Origin: Chlorobiota bacterium
GTDB lineage: Bacteria; Bacteroidota; Ignavibacteria; Kapaibacteriales; NICIL-2
Direction: 5' to 3'
Assembly (NCBI GenBank): GCA_026415505.1
Contig: JAOAGY010000033.1
Location: 62,001-126,000 of the forward strand
DNA length: 64,000 nucleotides
The translations under genes and the position numbers were made by a program. Shown one piece after another: positions 61,437 through 64,000 of the stretch (positions are counted from its first letter, which is position 1; each line of letters starts with the position of its first letter). Under the pieces are notes generated by a model. That model searched no databases. It was given only the letters and a program-made list of their open reading frames with translations, and was not told the DNA's origin.

Positions 61437-62039
61437 GTGTTTTTCACAGTCGAAGCAGACATGATTCTTCCCACGGTCGTCGAATGGTCGCATTGGATCG
61501 TCGCTCGTGTACTCGGTCCGGGCGATTGTGCGCTCGATGCGACAGTCGGTCACGGTCACGATTTGGTCATGATGGCACAGCGCGTCGGCGCCAGTGGCTG
61601 CGTCATCGGCTGCGATATTCAACAGCGAGCGATCGACAGTGCTCGCGGGAACGCCGAGTCGAAGGGTGTTGCCGATCGGGTTCGGTTGCATCTGGAATCG
61701 CACGAGCATCTCGACCGAATCGCTGCAACCGAAGGTATCGGTTCGTTTCGTGCGATCATGTACAATCTCGGCTACTTGCCCGGCGGCGACAAATCCATTC
61801 GCACGCGGATCGAAACGACCATTCCCTCGCTCGGAAAAGCGCTCGGCTTGCTTGCTGCAGGCGGTGTGATGACGATCGTTTCCTATCGCGGACACGAAGG
61901 CGGAGCCGAAGAAGCCGAAGCGATCGTCAGATGGTGTCGAAAACTGCCACCGCACCTCTACGAATGCACCGAGTACTCGGCGATTTTCCACGACTCGGCG
62001 CCGCTAGGAATCGCTATCGCAAGACGCGTCACTCGGTGA
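61437..62039 (+). CDS. YtqB-type class I methyltransferase (rRNA_methylase family, MnmM-like)
   Basis: A SAM-dependent methylase of up to 200 residues. LDATVGHGHDLVMMAQRVG is the SAM-binding loop, VIGCDIQQRAIDSAR binds the ribose, and IMYNLGYLPGGDKSI is the family hallmark. Bacillus YtqB (MnmM) methylates nm5(s2)U34 in tRNA, and the upstream DAO-family gene could supply that substrate. GTG 61437 gives the longest form. ATG 61461, eight codons later, starts at MILPTVVEWSHW, where the family usually begins, and may be the true start. The 3' end overlaps the small convergent gene by 11 bp. Confidence 0.87.
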   Translation: MFFTVEADMILPTVVEWSHWIVARVLGPGDCALDATVGHGHDLVMMAQRVGASGCVIGCDIQQRAIDSARGNAESKGVADRVRLHLESHEHLDRIAATEGIGSFRAIMYNLGYLPGGDKSIRTRIETTIPSLGKALGLLAAGGVMTIVSYRGHEGGAEEAEAIVRWCRKLPPHLYECTEYSAIFHDSAPLGIAIARRVTR

Positions 62040-62271
62040 GGATTTCGTAGGGGTCGAGCCGCTCGTCGATGACGATGCGAATTTTCCCGTGCGGAGTGTC
62101 GAACCACAGCAGCTCTTCGCCCCGAACGCTGTCGAGCGATTCTTTGCGGCAGTCGCAGAGCCATTGGTAGAGCGATGGTGACATGACCAAGGCATGCGGA
62201 AGTGTCCCGTGCTCGAGCATGTAGCGCTCGATGCGGGCGAAGATTTCTTCGTAGGCGTCGAAGTAGTCCAT
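62029..62271 (-). CDS. Uncharacterised small acidic protein
   Basis: An 80-residue protein, acidic, without signal peptide or membrane segment. It opens with helix-like MDYFDAYEEIFARIERYMLEHG, then LVMSPSLYQWLCDCRKESLD, and ends in strands (ELLWFDTPHGKIRIVIDERL). No family is recognised. It lies 6 bp downstream of glyA on the same strand, so it is probably co-transcribed with it. Confidence 0.6.
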   Translation of the reverse strand: MDYFDAYEEIFARIERYMLEHGTLPHALVMSPSLYQWLCDCRKESLDSVRGEELLWFDTPHGKIRIVIDERLDPYEILTE

Positions 62272-62277
62272 GGCTCG

Positions 62278-63708
62278 CTACAACCGCTGGGAAACCTTCT
62301 TGAGTTGTTCGCTGACGCTCGCCAGAACAGAGCTGACGTTCTCGACGACGTTTTTGGCTGTGCGGCTTGCTTGCTCTTTCAGCTCGTCGAGGGTTTCTTC
62401 GACGGCGTTGCGTTCGAGTTCGGGGTAGAGCGGAAACGCACGGCAGAACTCTTGCACTTCGAGCCGGATGCGCTCGAGTTCATCGGCGTCGGTGCGGTGT
62501 TGCAATGCGCGATCGATCCACGCTGCGATTTGGCGCATTTCCGGTTCCTTCATGCCTCGTGTCGTCATCGCCGGCGTGCCGAGCCGGATGCCGCTGGTGA
62601 CGAGCGGTGGCTGTGTGTCGAACGGTACTGCGTTTTTGTTGCACGTGATGCCTGCTCGATCGAGCGCTTGCTCGGCTTCTTTGCCGGTGATGCCTTTCGA
62701 GCGAAGGTCCACGAGCATGAGGTGATTGTCCGTGCCGCCGCTGACGATCGTGAAACCGCGTTCCATGAGCGCTTCTGCCAGAGCTTTGGCGTTGCGGACG
62801 ACTTGTTTGGCGTACTCTTTGAACGAATCCTGCAAACACTCGCCGAACGCGACAGCTTTCGCTGCGATGACATGCATGAGCGGTCCGCCTTGAATACCTG
62901 GCATCACCCACGAGTCGATCAGCTCGCCCATTTTCTTGAGACGCCCGCTTTTTGGGGCGACTTGTCCGAAAGGATTTTCGACGTTCTTGCCGAGAAGAAT
63001 CAATCCGCCGCGCGGTCCGCGCAGCGTTTTGTGTGTCGTCGAGGTCACAACGTCGCAGTAAGGAATCGGCGATTGCAGCAGTCCAGCGGCGATGAGCCCA
63101 GCCGGATGGGCGATGTCAGCCATCAAGAATGCCCCGACGCGATCGGCGATACGACGGAACGCAGCGAAATCGATCTCGCGCGAATATGCCGACGCTCCGA
63201 CCGTGATCATACGCGGGCGATGTTCGAGCGCAAGTTTTTCGACCTGGTCGTAATCGATGCGTCCTGTTTCGGGATGCACACCGTAGGCGACGAACTTGTA
63301 CATTCGCCCGGAGAAGTTCACCGGTGAGCCGTGCGTCAAATGTCCGCCGTGTGCCAAGTCCATGCCGAGCACCGTGTCGCCCGGCTGCAGGTACGTGAAA
63401 TACGCCGCCATGTTCGCGCTCGAACCACTGTGCGGTTGAACGTTGGCGTACTCGGCGCCGAAGAGTTTCTTGGCGCGTTCGATGGCGAGGGTTTCGGCGA
63501 CGTCCACCCATTCGCACCCGCCGTAGTAGCGGCGACCGGGATAGCCTTCGGCGTACTTGTTCGTCAGCACGCTGCCTTGCGCTTGCATGACCGCAAGCGA
63601 GGTGAAATTTTCCGACGCGATCAGCTCGATTTTGTCGCGCTGACGCTCGTATTCGCCTGAGAGTGCGGCGTAGAGTTCGGGGTCCGTCGAGCGAACGAAG
63701 TCGTACAT
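62278..63708 (-). CDS. glyA: Serine hydroxymethyltransferase with C-terminal extension
   Basis: A PLP enzyme that interconverts serine and glycine with tetrahydrofolate. [38 protein letters not shown] is the classic N-terminal block, and the Schiff-base lysine is K227 in [17 protein letters not shown]. The protein has 476 residues against about 415-435 for typical bacterial forms. The extra end (about 425-476) begins near [31 protein letters not shown] and looks like an amphipathic helix or coiled coil. Its function is unknown. It supplies one-carbon units and pairs metabolically with gcvH. Confidence 0.95.
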   Translation of the reverse strand: MYDFVRSTDPELYAALSGEYERQRDKIELIASENFTSLAVMQAQGSVLTNKYAEGYPGRRYYGGCEWVDVAETLAIERAKKLFGAEYANVQPHSGSSANMAAYFTYLQPGDTVLGMDLAHGGHLTHGSPVNFSGRMYKFVAYGVHPETGRIDYDQVEKLALEHRPRMITVGASAYSREIDFAAFRRIADRVGAFLMADIAHPAGLIAAGLLQSPIPYCDVVTSTTHKTLRGPRGGLILLGKNVENPFGQVAPKSGRLKKMGELIDSWVMPGIQGGPLMHVIAAKAVAFGECLQDSFKEYAKQVVRNAKALAEALMERGFTIVSGGTDNHLMLVDLRSKGITGKEAEQALDRAGITCNKNAVPFDTQPPLVTSGIRLGTPAMTTRGMKEPEMRQIAAWIDRALQHRTDADELERIRLEVQEFCRAFPLYPELERNAVEETLDELKEQASRTAKNVVENVSSVLASVSEQLKKVSQRL

Positions 63709-63742
63709 GGTCGTTTCGTGTTCATCGAGTTCGACATTTCAG

Positions 63743-64000
63743 CTAACGCGCAATAACAAGCGGCAACGTCCGAACGGTTCGCGCGCTGCGATACCGCAGC
63801 AGATACATGCCGCTTGCCAGAGACGAAACAGGCACGGTTATCGCGTTCGAAGCACCGATCGTCGAGATCGTGTAGTCGGCGAGCCGTTCGCCGCGCAGCG
63901 AGCAAATTTCGATCGTTGCGCCGTGGAGCAACTCTTCGAACGGCACGCGCACGGCAACGACGTCGCTTGCAGGATTCGGCAGAAGCGTCCAAGTTTCGGA
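63743..64000 (-). CDS. C-terminal T9SS sorting domain of a secreted protein, 5' end outside window
   Basis: The minus strand is open from the window edge to a stop at 63743-63745 (85 residues visible). TWTLLPNPASDVVAVRVP is the conserved N-P beginning of a type A T9SS sorting domain. EICSLRGERLADYTIS, then SSLASGMYLLRYRSARTVRTLPLVIAR form its remaining strands and basic end. The cargo part lies beyond the window. It is 34 bp upstream of glyA and probably a separate transcription unit. Confidence 0.88.
   Translation of the reverse strand, partial: SETWTLLPNPASDVVAVRVPFEELLHGATIEICSLRGERLADYTISTIGASNAITVPVSSLASGMYLLRYRSARTVRTLPLVIAR

Noticed and set aside
1-64000. Cyanobacterial origin because of HIP1-like GCGATCGC
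   Set aside because: T9SS sorting domains, B-type succinate dehydrogenase, BshA and DUF5683-like genes fit the FCB group; no photosynthesis or cyanobacterial marker is present.
1-64000. tRNA, rRNA, insertion sequence or prophage genes
   Set aside because: I looked for conserved tRNA arm sequences, rRNA blocks, transposase motifs and phage structural genes and found none that I could support.

Overview
The window is a dense stretch of bacterial chromosome with 59 protein-coding genes, two of them cut by the window edges. I see no tRNA, rRNA, insertion sequence, prophage or CRISPR array. The gene set points to the Bacteroidota/Chlorobiota (FCB) side of the tree, for example a Kapabacteria- or Ignavibacteria-like lineage. 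Three proteins end in type IX secretion (T9SS) sorting domains (14002-18171, 58249-59892, 63743-64000). There is a B-type succinate:quinone oxidoreductase with a single five-helix cytochrome b subunit, a bacillithiol-pathway glycosyltransferase (BshA), a TlpA thioredoxin lipoprotein, and several upstream boxes of the Bacteroidota form TAnnTTTG. The taxon is inferred; no marker RNA lies in the window.

Layout. 1-5889 (minus): pepA (partial), then gmhB, ruvB and sdhB-A-C, read sdhC to gmhB with stop/start overlaps. 6026-12756: an outer-membrane protein, two APC amino-acid transporters, topA and a Fur-family regulator. 12847-13984 (plus): ftsB-like, RidA and a DUF5683-like protein. 14002-19350 (minus): a 1,389-residue T9SS surface protein and bshA. 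19365-21181 (plus): a YigZ-family protein, a small HicB-like protein, gcvH and a membrane protein. 21168-24710 (minus): dacB-type peptidase, a CMD-family protein, rdgB and a SpoU-type RNA methylase, each overlapping the next. 24751-26052: pyrimidine-nucleoside phosphorylase. 26109-26541: an array of eleven 26-bp hairpin repeats, the only gene-free stretch over 300 bp.

26564-28643 (minus): an ECF sigma factor, a transmembrane anti-sigma-like protein and a TlpA lipoprotein, joined by ATGA overlaps. 28758-31178: a Lon-type protease. 31175-36859 (minus): recJ, a Dna2-like nuclease-helicase and ruvC, a compact recombination operon. 36963-44496 (plus): rsgA, a small outer-membrane protein, nuoG-H-I, a LytR_C protein, rsfS and argS. 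44497-47369 (minus): a redoxin and relA/spoT. 47499-48640: two uncharacterised proteins. 48637-53549 (minus): a di-haem cytochrome c peroxidase, an HdrD-like membrane iron-sulfur protein and a peptide-binding lipoprotein. 53624-57656: DegT aminotransferase, a SpoIIE-type phosphatase on the opposite strand, an unknown protein and a glycosyltransferase. 57581-60323 (minus): a small secreted fibronectin-III protein, a secreted HExxH protease with T9SS tail, and an ABC ATPase. 60372-62039 (plus): a DAO-family FAD oxidoreductase and a YtqB-type methylase, a likely tRNA wobble-uridine pair. 62029-64000 (minus): a small unknown protein, glyA, and the tail of another T9SS cargo.

Three features run through the whole window. 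Genes are packed so tightly that eight of ten convergent pairs overlap or abut at their stop codons. Translationally coupled junctions (ATGA, GTGA, TGATG, TAGTG) are common. The palindrome CGATCG is visibly frequent. The most distinctive non-coding structure is the hairpin array. The most interesting gene groupings are recJ/dna2-like/ruvC and the proposed mnmL/mnmM pair.
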